A DNA stretch of 64,000 bases from Azorinus chamasolen. Taxonomy: Eukaryota > Mollusca > Bivalvia > Cardiida > Solecurtidae. The notes under the pieces were generated by a model. It was not told the DNA's origin. It searched no databases and worked only from the letters and a program-made list of their open reading frames with translations. Below are positions 43,867-55,050 of the stretch, piece by piece. The translations under genes and the position numbers were made by a program. Position 1 is the first letter of the stretch; each line of letters starts with the position of its first letter. Location: the NCBI GenBank assembly GCA_963576725.1, contig OY755241.1:60323071-60387070 (forward strand), read 5' to 3'.

Positions 43867-44259
43867 TTATCATGCAACACTCAGGAAAATGGAGAAAATG
43901 AAGAAAAAGAAAGATTGCTAAAGCGGTTTCGTCCCCTGAATGAAAATACATGTAAGTGCGATATATTTGACGTCATGTGGGCGTGAAGTGACGTCATCGA
44001 CTTTTACAACAAATACAAACTTGATTTAATCATTTTATCTGGACAAATAGTTGAGACAAAGGTGAGCAAATGTGTTAAATTTGATGATTATGTTTAATTA
44101 TGCCTTTTTCGTCCTTCTGTTTTCCTCCTTTTGGCTGAACCAAACTTGCATCCCAGTGGGGTCAGTACACATGCACTATACATCACAAAATACAGCGTCG
44201 AAGTGGAAAATATTATGCTAGTAGGAAGTGACTGTATTTCGTGACGTTGCATGATAAAA
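43865..44259. mobile_element. Non-autonomous element with 14 bp TIRs
   Basis: TTTTATCATGCAAC at 43865-43878 is inverted as GTTGCATGATAAAA at 44246-44259. The inner right end has 'attatgctagtaggaagt', related to the neighbouring foldback arms, so both may belong to one family. No coding sequence. Confidence 0.7.
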
Positions 44260-44769
44260 CTAGGTACTTTACATACCCCTTTCCTATATATATATATATA
44301 TTCACTAAATTTAAACTACAAAAATATAAGATATATGTGTTCTTTTTCATTCAAAGACCAAAGACAAATCTGATTGGGCTCAATATTAATAGAATTAGAG
44401 GTGAAAGTATTTGAGGACAAATAATATGGGTATGGTTCCCATGATACAGTAAAAAGCAGGATACCAAGAGGTAAAAAAGATTATTTTGAACTGCTGATTT
44501 ATTTTTTTCTTCAATATTCACAGTAAACGTTTTCTGTGTCTGGTTTATATTTAATGTTTATTAAAATAGAAAGAGAACTAACCCAAAACATGTGTCTAAT
44601 TGTTGCGGTAACCTATTTTCAAGTAGAGTTACGGACCTTACGAAATTACATTGACGATGACTTATTATAATACCAAATAAGTTATTTTTTAAAAGACCAT
44701 TGTCTCTTCTATAATTTATGCAAAATATTTCCAATATCAATGAAAATGTTACCGCCATTTTGATATATT
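44260..44769. other. No recognisable gene
   Basis: AT-rich. Contains (TA)n near 44287-44300. Confidence 0.45.
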
Positions 44770-45516
44770 TAGCTTAGCTTAAAACCTGATACACAGACCG
44801 ATATTGTTAATGCTTTTAATAAAACTTCAAGGTATTTAGACGATATTTTGAATTTAGATAATCCTTATTTTGATACTATGGTTTCTTCAATTTACCCAAA
44901 AGAACTGTCTTTAAACAAAGCTAATCAATCTGTCCCAAAGCTAATCAATCTGTCCTTAATGCTTCATTTTTAGATTTGAATCTTTCAATTACAAATGATA
45001 AAAGTTTCGTCCAAAGTATACGATAAAAGAGAAGATTTTTAATTATCCTTTTCTAGATGGGGATGTGCCACGGTCTACATTCTATGGGGTTTTATATTTC
45101 TCAACTTATTAGGTTTGCCCGAGCCTGTTCTTTGCTTGAAGATTTTAACAGACGTAATTTAGTTATAACTGATAAACTTCTTCAGCAAGGTTACAGATAT
45201 CACAAACTTCGGATTTTTTTTTCTAAATTTTATTATCGAAATTTACCTCTCATTAGTAAATATAATTGCAATCTACGGACGTTACTGCTACAAGGCATTT
45301 CTCAACCAGAATTTTATGGGGATGTTATCTACAAACTTGGGAAAAAATCGGGGTCATATCCATTTTCATGATTTGTTTATAACACGCATTAAAACATTTA
45401 AAAAGAAAGGTTATGATCCTATTATATTGCAACGCACTGCATGTTTGTTTATCGACCCTTTTACAGTCGGTAGCTACGCTTCCCTCTTTGCTTGCGCGAT
45501 GACAGGCCGAGGGTAG
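44770..45516 (+). pseudogene. YLDD reverse-transcriptase element, C-terminal half
   Basis: Frames give FNKTSRYLDDILNLDNPYFD (RT motif C, YLDD), then LNASFLDLNLSITN, GFYISQLIRFARACSLLEDF, GYRYHKL and the same C terminus as 2569-2922. A 20 bp tandem duplication (ctaatcaatctgtcccaaag at 44921 and 44941) breaks the frame after the YLDD block, and other indels follow. The N-terminal RT motifs are absent. Confidence 0.65.
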
Positions 45517-45916
45517 TACTCTATAATGGTATACTCTTAAACTTGGATACAGGATGAGCTTACCAGATTGATGTATTACTTTTTCCCTGTCGTGCCCTTA
45601 ACGGCTTACCTGCAGGTGCTCTGACTTCAGCAAAGTCATTGAGTACATATTTGACGGATTGTCAGTTATTATGCTATGTTTTACATGTTGTCCTGTGTTC
45701 ACCGTCGTCTATGTTGTGCGGCGGGGATACCTTTATTTACAATATTTGTAAAGCTAGAGTGACTTTGAGAGAAGTGTGAGGTTAGGACGTCCGTAAACCG
45801 GTTTAAACCCCCGTGGTGTTTTTGCTACTGACCATGCCAAGGCGGTACTCTCTTTGTCACCCTTCCTTTTGTTTGCCTTGCGTCTTTGTGCTTGTGATTT
45901 GTTCATGTGTGGAACG
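45517..45916 (+). repeat. YLDD-RT element tail, part 1 (host of LINE-B)
   Basis: Matches 2923-3330 closely up to 'gtgtggaacg', where LINE-B begins. The tail continues at 50527. Confidence 0.8.
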
Positions 45917-46107
45917 TGAGTGAGTGAGTTGGGTTTTACGGCACCGCGACACTAAGTAGGTCATATAGCGCCAATGACGAAAATTATGATGAAACGATGA
46001 AAATCAATAATAATCTCGATGAACGAGTATTTAAATCATTAAAATATACGAAGATGAAAATGTAGAAAGGAATACAGAAATAAAATAAAAGAACTGGTTA
46101 AACAGAT

Positions 46108-46842
46108 TTATATCTTAGAATAAAGACCAGTCTCTTTCAAAAACGAAATTATATTCTCGTACGGAACTGTATTAAATAACTGTTGCATAGAATCAACAGA
46201 AAAGTATTTATGTCTTATTATAGAAAGGTCAATACATTCAATCAAAAAATGTTTTACTGTGTATTGCTCTTGACAGAAGACACATTCTTGTTGAATTTCG
46301 CGCTTTAGTAAATAGGAATGAGTAATATGAGAGTGTCCGATGCGACAGCGAGCTAGGACCACCTCATCTCTTCGTACAGCTCTATAATTTAAAAGAGAAT
46401 CACCAATGGTTGGTTTGATGGCATGAAGTTTATTGTTAACATTGCTGTCCCAAGAAACCTGCCATTTGGAACATGTATGCTGTTTAATCAATGGTTTAAA
46501 ATCAGTATATGGTATTTTGAAAACTGCCTCATTCAGATTCAGGGATGACTTGGCCGTTTTATCTGCCTCTTCATTTCCCCGAATTCCAACATGACTAGGT
46601 AGCCAACAGAAAACAATATTGTTTGACAGAGATAATTTATGGTGTTTAAGAAGAATTTGCTGAACTAATGGGTTATTCATATTTCTGTTGTTCAACGCTT
46701 GAAGAACAGAGAGCGAGTCTGAAAAAATTATGTATTTGTTCACATGCACCGATATGAATCGAATGGCAAGGTCAATTGCTTGGACTTCAGCTGTAAATAT
46801 GGAAGATTTGTCGGGTAGTCTAACTGACAGAAATGAACACAT
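46108..46842 (-). pseudogene. LINE-B ORF2: RNase H and C-terminal CCHC
   Basis: A 244-residue open frame begins where RT-RNase H sequence is deleted. It has SIFTAEVQAIDLAI, YIIFSDSLSVLQAL and CWLPSHVGIRGNEEADKTAK (catalytic E, D, D; the first Asp region is lost), then ECVFCQEQYTVKHFLIEC, a C-x2-C-x7-H-x4-C motif, and ends GLYSKI. Because the first catalytic Asp block is absent it should be inactive. Confidence 0.9.
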
Positions 46843-47735
46843 TGCGTTTTTGACGTTGAAAATTTAAAGCCATTCTCATTATTCCATGTTTCAAGTTTGT
46901 TGAGACATTGTTGAAGTTGTCTTTCAATGGTATGCATATTTTTGGAACGATAACATATTAAAAAATCATCTACATACAAAGAACAGTCAACACCTGAATT
47001 TAAACATTTGACAATATTATTAATTTTTAAACCAAATAAAGTTACAGATAAAATGCTTCCTTGAGGGACGCCCTCCTCCTGCTGTTGCGTGTCGGAGAGT
47101 GTCGACCCAACTCGCACTTTAAAATTTCTGTCAGAAAGGAAATCTGCAATAAAAGTAGGTAGTCTAACTTTCAGACCTAGATCTTTCAGGTCTTTCATAA
47201 TTCCGTACTTCCATGTTGTATCGTAGGCTTTCGCCATATCAAAAAATACAGCAACAAGATGTTCTTTTTTAATAGAAGCATCACGAATAAATGATTCTGA
47301 ACGGACAAGATGATCGTTTGTACTGCGTTGATTTCTCAAACTACTTTGAAAGTTAGTTATAAGATTGTTGGATTCCAGAAACCAAACAAGACGTGCATTA
47401 ATCATTGTCTTATTGTACGACGTGCTTTTGCTCTAAATATTTTAACACTTTCTAGATTTTCACGAGTGGGACGGACATTAAATTTTCGAATTGCTGCCCT
47501 TCGTTCTTTAACAGCATTTTTACAATCATCATTAAACCATGGCCTTGCGCGTTTAAAATTAGTCGAGGTCTTTGGTATACATTCTTCTGCTATTTGTATT
47601 AAAGCAGAAGAAAATTCTGCAATCGGATCTTCAGTATTTTCAAATAGTTTTGTTACAAGTTTTGAATGGCATTTAAAATTAACATTTCCCAATTGGCTTT
47701 CGAAAATTTCCAATGAGGAACAGATTCTGATGTAA
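46843..47735 (-). pseudogene. LINE-B ORF2: endonuclease end and partial RT
   Basis: The frame 47402-47713 (AEECIPKTSTNFKRARPWFN...) is the conserved post-endonuclease region. It runs directly into MINARLVWFLESNNLI, showing that roughly 0.6 kb including the NYRPIAL block is deleted. RT motifs kept: VFFDMAKAYDTTW (motif A), GVPQGSILS (motif B), SLYVDDFLICY (motif C). Sequence after VHFCQ is deleted to RNase H. Confidence 0.9.
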
Positions 47736-47756
47736 AAGCAGATGTATTAGATAAAA

Positions 47757-48342
47757 TTAAAGGGAAATGATCACTACCACATAAATCATCATGTACTTAA
47801 AAGTATAGTCAAGAAATATCGATGGGCTGCTCATTGCAAGATCAAGAGATGAATAATGTCCAGTGGCAGGGTGTAGATAAGTGGAAGATTTATCATTGTG
47901 TAAACATATATCATTTTTAGTACAAAGGATTATGCCCATTTAACTCACCTAGAAGAATAAATGGTTCTGGTAACTGACCAATTAAGTTTTCCAATTCTAA
48001 TATATTAACAACATCATTTGGGGGGAGATAAATTGAACATATAGTAATAGCTTTGTCGAGAGTTACACGAACAGCAACTGCCTGCAGCGCTGAATTTAGA
48101 GTAACAGAGCTATGAGGTAATTTATTATTAATTGCCAAAGAACATCCTCCTGAGGCCCTGCCCAAATTATTGTTAATAAAATTATAAAGAGCGTAACCGT
48201 TTAAGCTAATATTATCAGATGTTTTAAGATATGTTTCTTGAAGGCTAAGAACTGCTGGTTTATAAGAAGATAAAAGCAAAAGAATTTCATTATAATTTAC
48301 CTTAAGACCTCGACAGTTCCACTGAATAATTTTGCTATCCAT
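47757..48342 (-). pseudogene. LINE-B ORF2: APE-type endonuclease
   Basis: IQWNCRGLKVNYNEI, SLQETYLK, RASGGCSLAI, ITICSIYLPP and FILLGELNGHNPLY show the EEP fold, then a frame break and SSTYLHPATGHYSSLDLA. The usual GDFN block reads GELN here, an Asp-to-Glu change at a catalytic position. The SDH end is frameshifted. Confidence 0.9.
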
Positions 48343-48380
48343 ATTTCAAACATACACAAAGATATAACATTTAATTATAT

Positions 48381-50011
48381 CTAAGTATTTGGAGGAAGTA
48401 TGGGGGAGCGAGATCTAGCCCGACCTTCCCTATCAGACTGACTGCTTTCATCACAGTCCATCCGATTAGGGTCAGCCAAACCAGACACCCTCCCAGGCCC
48501 TTTCTCTTTGTTGCGGCCGGCATGTTTGCCAGACCGACCAACAGGCTGCGAGGCAGAATTTTTTTGAGATTTTTGTTTAGACGCGGGTTTCCCCTGCGTC
48601 TCCGTACTACCAGTACAACCAGTAGTAGTAGAAGTACTACCAGTACAAGTAGTAGAAGTACTACCACTAGTAGTAGGTATACCAGATACCGGCACATTAG
48701 ATGCACCAGTACTGGGTGTTATAACAATTGACTCAGGAGTCTGGGTAGATGAATCAACAGTTTGTGTTTGAGCGTCTTTCATTTCAACAGATGCTGATTT
48801 CGATTTAATAACAGATGCATAAGTTTGCTGTGGGATGTTTTCGACCAGTTTTCTTGCTTCTGGGTATGAAATATTGTTGGTGAATTTAATACGTGTAATT
48901 TCTTTCTCTTTTTTCCAAACAGGACATTGGTTAGATTTTGCTGGATGAGGGCCATTGCAGTTTGCACATTTTGTAGGATTCTTGCAATTTTCTTCATGGT
49001 GGTTGCCTACTTGTGCACAGTTGACACATATATTATTCTTTCTGCAATTGTTCTCATGGTGTCCGAATTTCTGACATTCAAAACAGCGCAGAGGATTTGG
49101 AATATAAGGGGTTACAGGAATTATTATGCCCCCATAGACGATAGTCGGGGGGCATATTGTTTTTGCCCTGTCTGTCTGTCTGTCTGTTTGTCTGTTTGTT
49201 TGTCAACAACTTTAACATTGGTCATAACTTTTGAGCCAGTATAGATAGAGACTTGATATTTGGCATACATATGTATCTCATGAAGCCGCACATTTTGAGG
49301 GGTGACGGGTCAAGGTCAGAGGTCAAATATATGGGTCAAATCGCCGACTTTAACATTGGCCATAACTTTTGGACCAGTAGAGATAGAGACTTGATATTTG
49401 GCATGCTTGTGTATCTCATGAGGCTGCACATTTTGAGGGGTGACATGTCAAGGTCAGAGGTCAAATATATGAGGGGGCATAGTGTTTCACAAACACATCT
49501 TGTTTTATAAAAGATTTTCGAATTAGTTGGTCGTGTTGGTTTATTGAAAGTAAGAATTAAAGTGTTTGTTTTCACAGAAGAGCCATTTTTCCTAATTTCA
49601 ACTCGTCAAACATTTGAAACACCCTGTGCTGAAAGATTTTCTTGAATTTCATCTTCGGAACAGCAGTACAATCTCCTGTCCCGAATCACACCCTTTGAAG
49701 AGTTCAATGATCTATGAGGATAGACTTTGACTTTTAAACCACAAATCATTTCCAATTTTTGTAAATTTAAAGATTGTTTTTTCCGAATTATCTGAACCAG
49801 AAGCTTGCCGTCTCGTAGTTTTTTTAACTTCTTGAGTATTGCCAATTGCCCTGAAAAGTGATTTTTCAATGACAAAAGGCGATACATTTGAAAAGTTGGT
49901 TTCTTCCTTAGATTCAATGATCAGATAGGCATCAAAAGAATTTGCTGATTCGTCATCAGATCCTGAGTCAGCTTCCGGCCGGAGCCGCTTTTTTTGTGGG
50001 GAGTTTGCCAT
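48381..50011 (-). pseudogene. LINE-B ORF1 (gag-like, CCHC knuckles), broken
   Basis: ATG at 50011 (MANSPQKKRLRPEADSGSDD). An RRM-like region (SPFVIEKSLFRAIG..., LRDGKLLVQI) is frameshifted near 49830. NTLILTFNKPTRP is followed by the inserted GGGGGCATA element. Beyond it come PYIPNPLRCF and three CCHC knuckles, then PEARKLVENIPQQTYA and a Thr/Ser-rich C terminus (DAQTQTVDSSTQTPESI) ending about 48381. Start chosen by matching LINE-A ORF1. Confidence 0.85.
49125..49504 (+). mobile_element. GGGGGCATA-type minisatellite element in LINE-B ORF1
   Basis: It opens with a palindrome, TATGCCCCC (49125) pairing with GGGGGCATA (ending 49156), then (CTGT)n and two to three copies of 'tttaacattgg(t/c)cataactttt...gagacttgatatttggcat' about 120-130 bp apart. 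It ends 'cacaaacacatcttgtt'. TTAT lies on both sides (49121-49124, 49505-49508), a possible 4 bp duplication. Confidence 0.8.
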
Positions 50012-50051
50012 GATTGTGATCACGACGATTCACCGTCTGTGCTTCTCACTC

Positions 50052-50073
50052 ACCTCGGAGCCCAACAAGGGGA
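50052..50073 (-). promoter_or_regulatory. Conserved 22 nt 5' UTR block, LINE-B copy
   Basis: CCTCGGAGCCCAACAAGGGG with one more base on each side is identical to 56151-56172 in LINE-A. It lies 41 nt upstream of the ORF1 ATG. Function unknown; an internal promoter or RNA element is inferred. Confidence 0.6.
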
Positions 50074-50526
50074 CGCTTATACGGAGCGGTATTCCAACTC
50101 CAAGCGCCAAGAATACACAGACAGTATACTCGAACCCAGTAAATGGATAAGATTGACCCGTCTGGCCACCGCGCTAGGTATATAAATATAATAGAAAGAA
50201 TAAAAGATTGACACACGGTTTGAACCAGACAACTGATTCGATGAAAAGAAAAAGACAGAAGAACTGAGACCTAGAACTGGCATGACCAGCCGATTGAATA
50301 CACCGGATCAATGCAACCACCCGACTACACCGAGTTAGAGGCCAAAGTGGAGTATTGCAGTCCAGAAACTTATCACATGTTTCCAGAACCACTCAGCCAC
50401 CAGGATCCCCCTTCCCTGCTTATGGGACGCAACCCACGGCAAACAGGTGGTCATTCCTCTTGGTTCTTGCCAAGGGGGATGATTCATGCTGCTAACACGA
50501 ACATCCCCGATGACAATTAAGAACCC

Positions 50527-50715
50527 AACGTTTGTCCCTGGATCTTGTGTGTCTTTTGGTGTTTTCTGTGTTCATTTCGTGTGTGTGTGTGTGTGTGTGT
50601 GCGTTTGGGTGTGTGGTTTTGTGTGTGTGTCATGCTGTCTATCGGTGTTTTGGTGGTGGTTGCGTCTTGCATGTGGCTTTGCCTGCTTGACTTTACTACT
50701 TTTCCATTTACACAT
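50527..50715 (+). repeat. YLDD-RT element tail, part 2
   Basis: It resumes 'tttgtccctggatcttgtgt' and the GT-rich stretch seen at 3330-3500, ending 'ttgcctgcttgactttacta'. It is separated from part 1 by LINE-B. Confidence 0.85.
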
Positions 50716-50720
50716 ATGTT

Positions 50721-50946
50721 AAACAAGAGGGCCATGATGGCCCTTAATCGCTCACCTGTTCGTAACAGATTAATGATTTCAATGACAGATTGCATAATTT
50801 GAAAAATCTTGGTAGAAAACCATCAGATGATGCTACATACTAAATATAAAGAGTCTAGACCTTAAAGATTTTCCTATGAAAAACTGTTAAGCCCCAGGGC
50901 GGGGTCAATTTTGATCCGGGGTTCATAATTTGGAAATCTTGGTAGA
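50721..50946 (+). mobile_element. Minisatellite (HINE-like) element, copy 5, left part
   Basis: The 5' hairpin is GGGCCAT-G-ATGGCCC followed by 'taatcgctcacctg'. The core begins 'aagccccagggcggggtc'. Interrupted at 50946 by LINE-A; it resumes at 56394. Confidence 0.9.
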
Positions 50947-51136
50947 ATGAATGAATGGTGTTTCACGGCCTATCGACACTGATGGTCATATAGAGCCGAA
51001 TAAATAATGTAAATAAAACTATATGATGAAATCAAATAAAGACAATCTCACTAGATTATGTAAATGTCAGTCCCGATCAACAGGATTGTAAATAAAATAA
51101 GGACAAAACATAATCGACATTCTAAAAATATACCTT

Positions 51137-51880
51137 TTAGATTTTAGAATATATATTAATGGCTTTTAAAAAATCAAATATTTTTGGTATTTCTACCAGC
51201 TCAAACAGTTCCCTTAGGGAATCTGCTTGAAAGAACCTATCTCTGATTAAGATTAAATCAGGGCAATCAATGAGAATGTGCTGAATTGTATAAGGCTCAA
51301 AACAAAATAAACATTCAGGTTGAACTTCACCTTTCAGTAAAAATGAATGAGTTAAAAAAGAATGTCCAATTCTTATTCTGGCCAATACGACCTCATCACG
51401 CCGAATTGGCAAGCATGAACAAAAATGTTCAACTAAAATAGGTTTAACAGCATGGAGCTTGTTATGAATTTCCTCATTCCAAGACTCCTGCCATTTATAT
51501 AGAATATGTCTAGTAATTTGTGGTTTGAAATCCGAATACGGTAATCTCATATCAGATTCAGGCGATTCAAGCGCAGACTTCGCTGCAAGGTCCGCCCTCT
51601 CGTTGCCCTGTATTCCACAATGACTAGGTATCCAACAAAATATTACATCTTTTGAATTAGACATTTCATGGTTTTTTAAAACAAGTTTTTTAATAAGAAC
51701 ATTTTTTGTAGAACATTTACTCAGTGATTGTAAAACAGAAAGAGAATCCGAAAAGATTATATGTTTACTATATGATTTTCCAGCAATATAATCATGAGCT
51801 AAATCAATAGCTTTGATCTCTGCTGAAAAAATGGAGGCGTTATCAGGAAGCCGAAATTTTGTCTGTGTCATCAGCCACAA
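51137..51880 (-). pseudogene. LINE-A ORF2: RNase H and C-terminal CCHC
   Basis: A 247-residue frame: SIFSAEIKAIDLAH, IIFSDSLSVLQSL, CWIPSHCGIQGNERADLAAK, then ECLFCFEPYTIQHILIDC (CCHC) and the INIYSKI end. The first Asp block (VYTDGSK) lies upstream in a different frame because of a 2 bp deletion near 51895 (gatgatgagagtcg versus gatgatgagagagtcg). Confidence 0.9.
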
Positions 51881-52010
51881 AGGCAGCTGCGACTCTCATC
51901 ATCTTTTGAACCATCAGTATAAACTTGTTCATAATCTTCAAATCTTGAAATTATTTCATTTAAAAAAGAACTGAATTCAAGCGAGCTTGTTTCAGACTTT
52001 TTATGCCGTG

Positions 52011-53801
52011 TTAGTTCAAAGATAACTTTTGGTGGTTTAATAGTCCAAGGTGGTATAGATTCAACTTTAGTCTAACTAAAGACAAATCTATATCACTATT
52101 TGGAAAACTGTTTTTCATACGTATTCCGAAAGGTGGAATTACCTTTTCCTTAGATTCAAATAAACGTTGATATTTAGGTCTAAAAACATTTTTATGAGCG
52201 GGATTTGATGGGTTTGAAGCTAATTTAGAGGTATACTGCATGGATAGTTTTTCACGACGAGAGTAAAGTGATGGCTCATTCGCCTCAACATATAAACTTT
52301 TAGCAGGGGATGTCCTAAAGGCACCCAATGCTAAACGTAAACATTGGTGATGAATTGGATCAAGCATCTGCAAGTATGATTTCCTTGCAGAGCCATATAC
52401 AACACTACCATAATCCAGTTTGGACCTCACTAAACTTCTATACAATTTGAGCATTACATTTCGATCTGCACCCCATTCGGTATGTGCAAGAACGCGAAGC
52501 AATTTCAGAGTTTTCTGGCATTTAGCCTTTAAATATTTAATATGAGGTATAAAGGAAAGTTTTTTGTCAAAGATGACACTGAGAAATTTCGCCTGGTCAA
52601 CAACAGGAATGGGATCACCATTCAAGTGCAACTCAGGATCATTGTGGAATTTTCTCAGTTGACAGAAATGTACACAATTTGTTTTAGACTTTGAAAATCT
52701 AAAGCCGTTTTCAGTAGCCCATTTTTTAGCTTTATCAATGGACTGTTAAGTTGACGTTCAACAGTACGCATGTGTTTAGAACGGTAACAAATTAAAAAGT
52801 CATCAACATACAATGAACAGTCAGTGTCACTAGTAATAGATTTAACAATATTATTAATTTTAACATTAAATAGAGCGACTGACAAAATACTTCCTTGTGG
52901 AACACCCATTTCCTGTTTTTGCATACCAGAAAGAGTAGTTCTGACAAAATACTTCCTTGTGGAACACCCATTTCCTGTTTTTGCATACCAGAAAGAGTAG
53001 TTCCAACACGGACTTGAAATTCCCTATCATTTAAAAAGTTTTCAATAAAAACTGGAAGTCGACCTTTAAGTCCAGATTCATGAAGGTCTTTCATTATGCC
53101 ATACTTCCAAGTTGTATCGTAAGCTTTCTCAAGATCAAAGAAGACAGCAACTAAGTGCTCCTTCTTGATGAAAGCTTCACGAATAAATGTTTCCAACCTA
53201 ACTAAATGATCATTTGTACTTCTTTGGCTCCTGAATCCACTTTGATGCTCCGTAATGAGGTTGTTGGATTCAAGATACCAAACAAGTCTTGCGTTAATCA
53301 TGCGCTCTAAAGTTTTACATACGCAGCTCGTCAAGGCTATAGGACGATAATTATTTGGATCTGTATTATCTTTCCCTGCTTTTGGAACAGCAATAACTGT
53401 AGCCTGTTTCCAAAACTTGGGCAATTTACCACTTGACCATATATGGTTAAAATATCTAAAAGAACATGCATACAAATTAAGGGCAAGTGTTTAAGAAATT
53501 GATAATGAATGTCATCAGGTCCAACAGCTGTATCGTGCGATTTAGTAAGAGAATCAAACAATTCTCTCTCAGTAAAAGGTAAATTGTAGTTTTCAGTGTT
53601 GTGAGATGTAAAATTAAGTTTTTCCTTTTCTTTACTCTTTTTAATGTGTCTAAATTCAGGAGTAGACTTAGCTGATGAAGAGTTTTTAGCAAAAGCATCA
53701 GCTAAGGAGTTGGCTATATCTTTTACATCTGTTATTTTTTTATCATTTGCATTTAAATGTCCAAAAGAGGATTTACCTTTACCACTTATTTTACGCACCA
53801 T
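52011..53801 (-). pseudogene. LINE-A ORF2: reverse transcriptase domain, broken
   Basis: Pieces in order: VRKISGKGKSSFGHL ... SHDTAVGPDDIHYQFLKHLP; after a one-base shift near 53480, NYRPIALTSCVCKTLER, VFFDLEKAYDTTW (motif A), GVPQGSILS (motif B), SLYVDDFLICY (motif C); then FDKKLSFIPHIKYLKAKC and the thumb-like LDYGSVVYGSA ... HHQCLRLALGAFRTSP. The 62 bp duplication repeats motif B and shifts the frame. All catalytic blocks are visible but in different frames. Confidence 0.95.
52879..53002 (-). repeat. 62 bp exact tandem duplication in RT motif B
   Basis: Units 52879-52940 and 52941-53002 are identical (ctgacaaaatacttccttgt...). Both encode QKQEMGVPQGSILS. Since 62 is not a multiple of three, the frame shifts. 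Confidence 0.95.
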
Positions 53802-53921
53802 ATCCCATACCTTCCTTACTGATGAACGACAATTTAATTTAGAAACATATTTCTTCCAAGACTGCGATTTAACAGTCTTGATAGTACGACGAGCTTTAGC
53901 CCTAAATACTCTAAAATGATT

Positions 53922-54842
53922 TCAATTTTCCTGAGTAGGACTGAATTTAAATTTTCTAAGAGCTGCTTTACGCTTTCTAATCGCCTCCTTACATTCATCA
54001 TCATACCACGGTTTAGGAGGTTTCTTTGGGTTTGATGAGGACTTTGGAATGCATTCTTCTGCCACTGAATATAAAAATGTTGCAAATGTTTCAATGGGGT
54101 CATCAATGTTTTCAAATACATCTGATCTAATCTTTTCCCTACACAATATTTCAAACTTTTCCCAATTTGCTTTCTTAAGTTTCCAGCGAGGAACACACTC
54201 CTCGACTGGAGAAGCAATATGGTTTAGAAATATTGGAAAGTGGTCACTTCCACATAGGTCATCACCAACTTTCCAATCATAATCTAAGTAAATGGTTGGG
54301 TAGCAAATAGAAAGATCAATGCAAGTAAAAGTTCCTGATGCTGGGTGAAGATAGGCTGGGGACTTATTGTTGAAGATGCACAAATCATGCTCATCAACAA
54401 AATCCTCAGCAATCTTACCTAAAGCATTTGTAGATCCCCATAGAGGATTATGGCTATTAAAATCCCCTAGCAATATAAATGGGGTAGGCAATTGTTCAAC
54501 AAGGCAGTCAATTTCTTTCTTGTCAATTGTTGTCCTTGGCGGAACATAAATAGAACAAAATGTAATGACCTTATGAAGGGTGACACTGACAGTAACAACT
54601 TGTAAATTAGTTTTAATGGGTAAATAACTATGAACAACAGAGTTGTTCACAATAATTGATGAGCCGCCAGCAGCTCTTTCACCATCGTTAAAAATATGAT
54701 TATAAATAGAATAATTTCTAAAATTGACTTCATCAGTGTCCTTCAAGAATGTTTCTTGAAGACACATTATGGCCGGGTCATATTTATTCAGCAACAGAAG
54801 AATCTCATTATAATTTGCCTTAAGTCCTCCGCAATTTTTCAT
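53922..54842 (-). pseudogene. LINE-A ORF2: APE-type endonuclease domain
   Basis: A 306-residue frame with NCGGLKANYNEILLLL, CLQETFLKD (Glu), FILLGDFNSHNPLWGS (Asp/Asn), SPAYLHPASGTFTCIDLS and CGSDHFPIFL (SDH), the catalytic set for nicking target DNA. It then has AEECIPKSSSNPKKPPKPWY. A TGA at about 53920 (leucine TTG expected from context) terminates it before the RT. The ATG may be internal to the true ORF2 start. Confidence 0.9.
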
Positions 54843-55050
54843 TATTGATTAATGAAAATACATTTAGTTAGGATGGAGGCGTAATAGGAACAAGCTTCTT
54901 ATCCTTTTTCTTTTTGGGGGATTTGGAAGAAGGGACAAAGGATGTATGTACATCGATCACCTCTTCCTCATCCAAGCTGCTATAAGTGTTGTGCAGCTTT
55001 ACAGGAGTATCTTTACCATTTGGTAAAGGAACATTACTATTAGCTTTACT

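Larger units (their letters stand above)
45917..50526 (-). mobile_element. LINE-B, near-full-length with two internal deletions
   Basis: It runs from tail (GAGT)n at 45917 to a 5' UTR near 50526. Order on the minus strand: ORF1 (50011 to about 48381), EN (48342-47757), RT (47735-46843), RNase H/CCHC (46842-46108). Relative to LINE-A, about 0.6 kb of RT start and about 0.8 kb between RT and RNase H are missing. A GGGGGCATA element splits ORF1. Empty-site comparison with 3300-3360 shows AACG(T) on both sides (45913-45916, 50527-50530), a short duplication. Clade: I superfamily, possibly Nimb-like; inferred from domain order. Confidence 0.9.

Noticed and set aside
46108..46842. Bacterial retron or LTR-retrovirus RNase H
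   Set aside because: APE endonuclease, CCHC tail, lack of LTRs, protease and integrase, and target-site-duplicated 5' truncations indicate a non-LTR LINE.
48371..48706. Leucine/valine-rich frame resembling a membrane protein
   Set aside because: It is a shifted-frame reading, on the same strand, of the Ser/Thr-rich C terminus of LINE-B ORF1.
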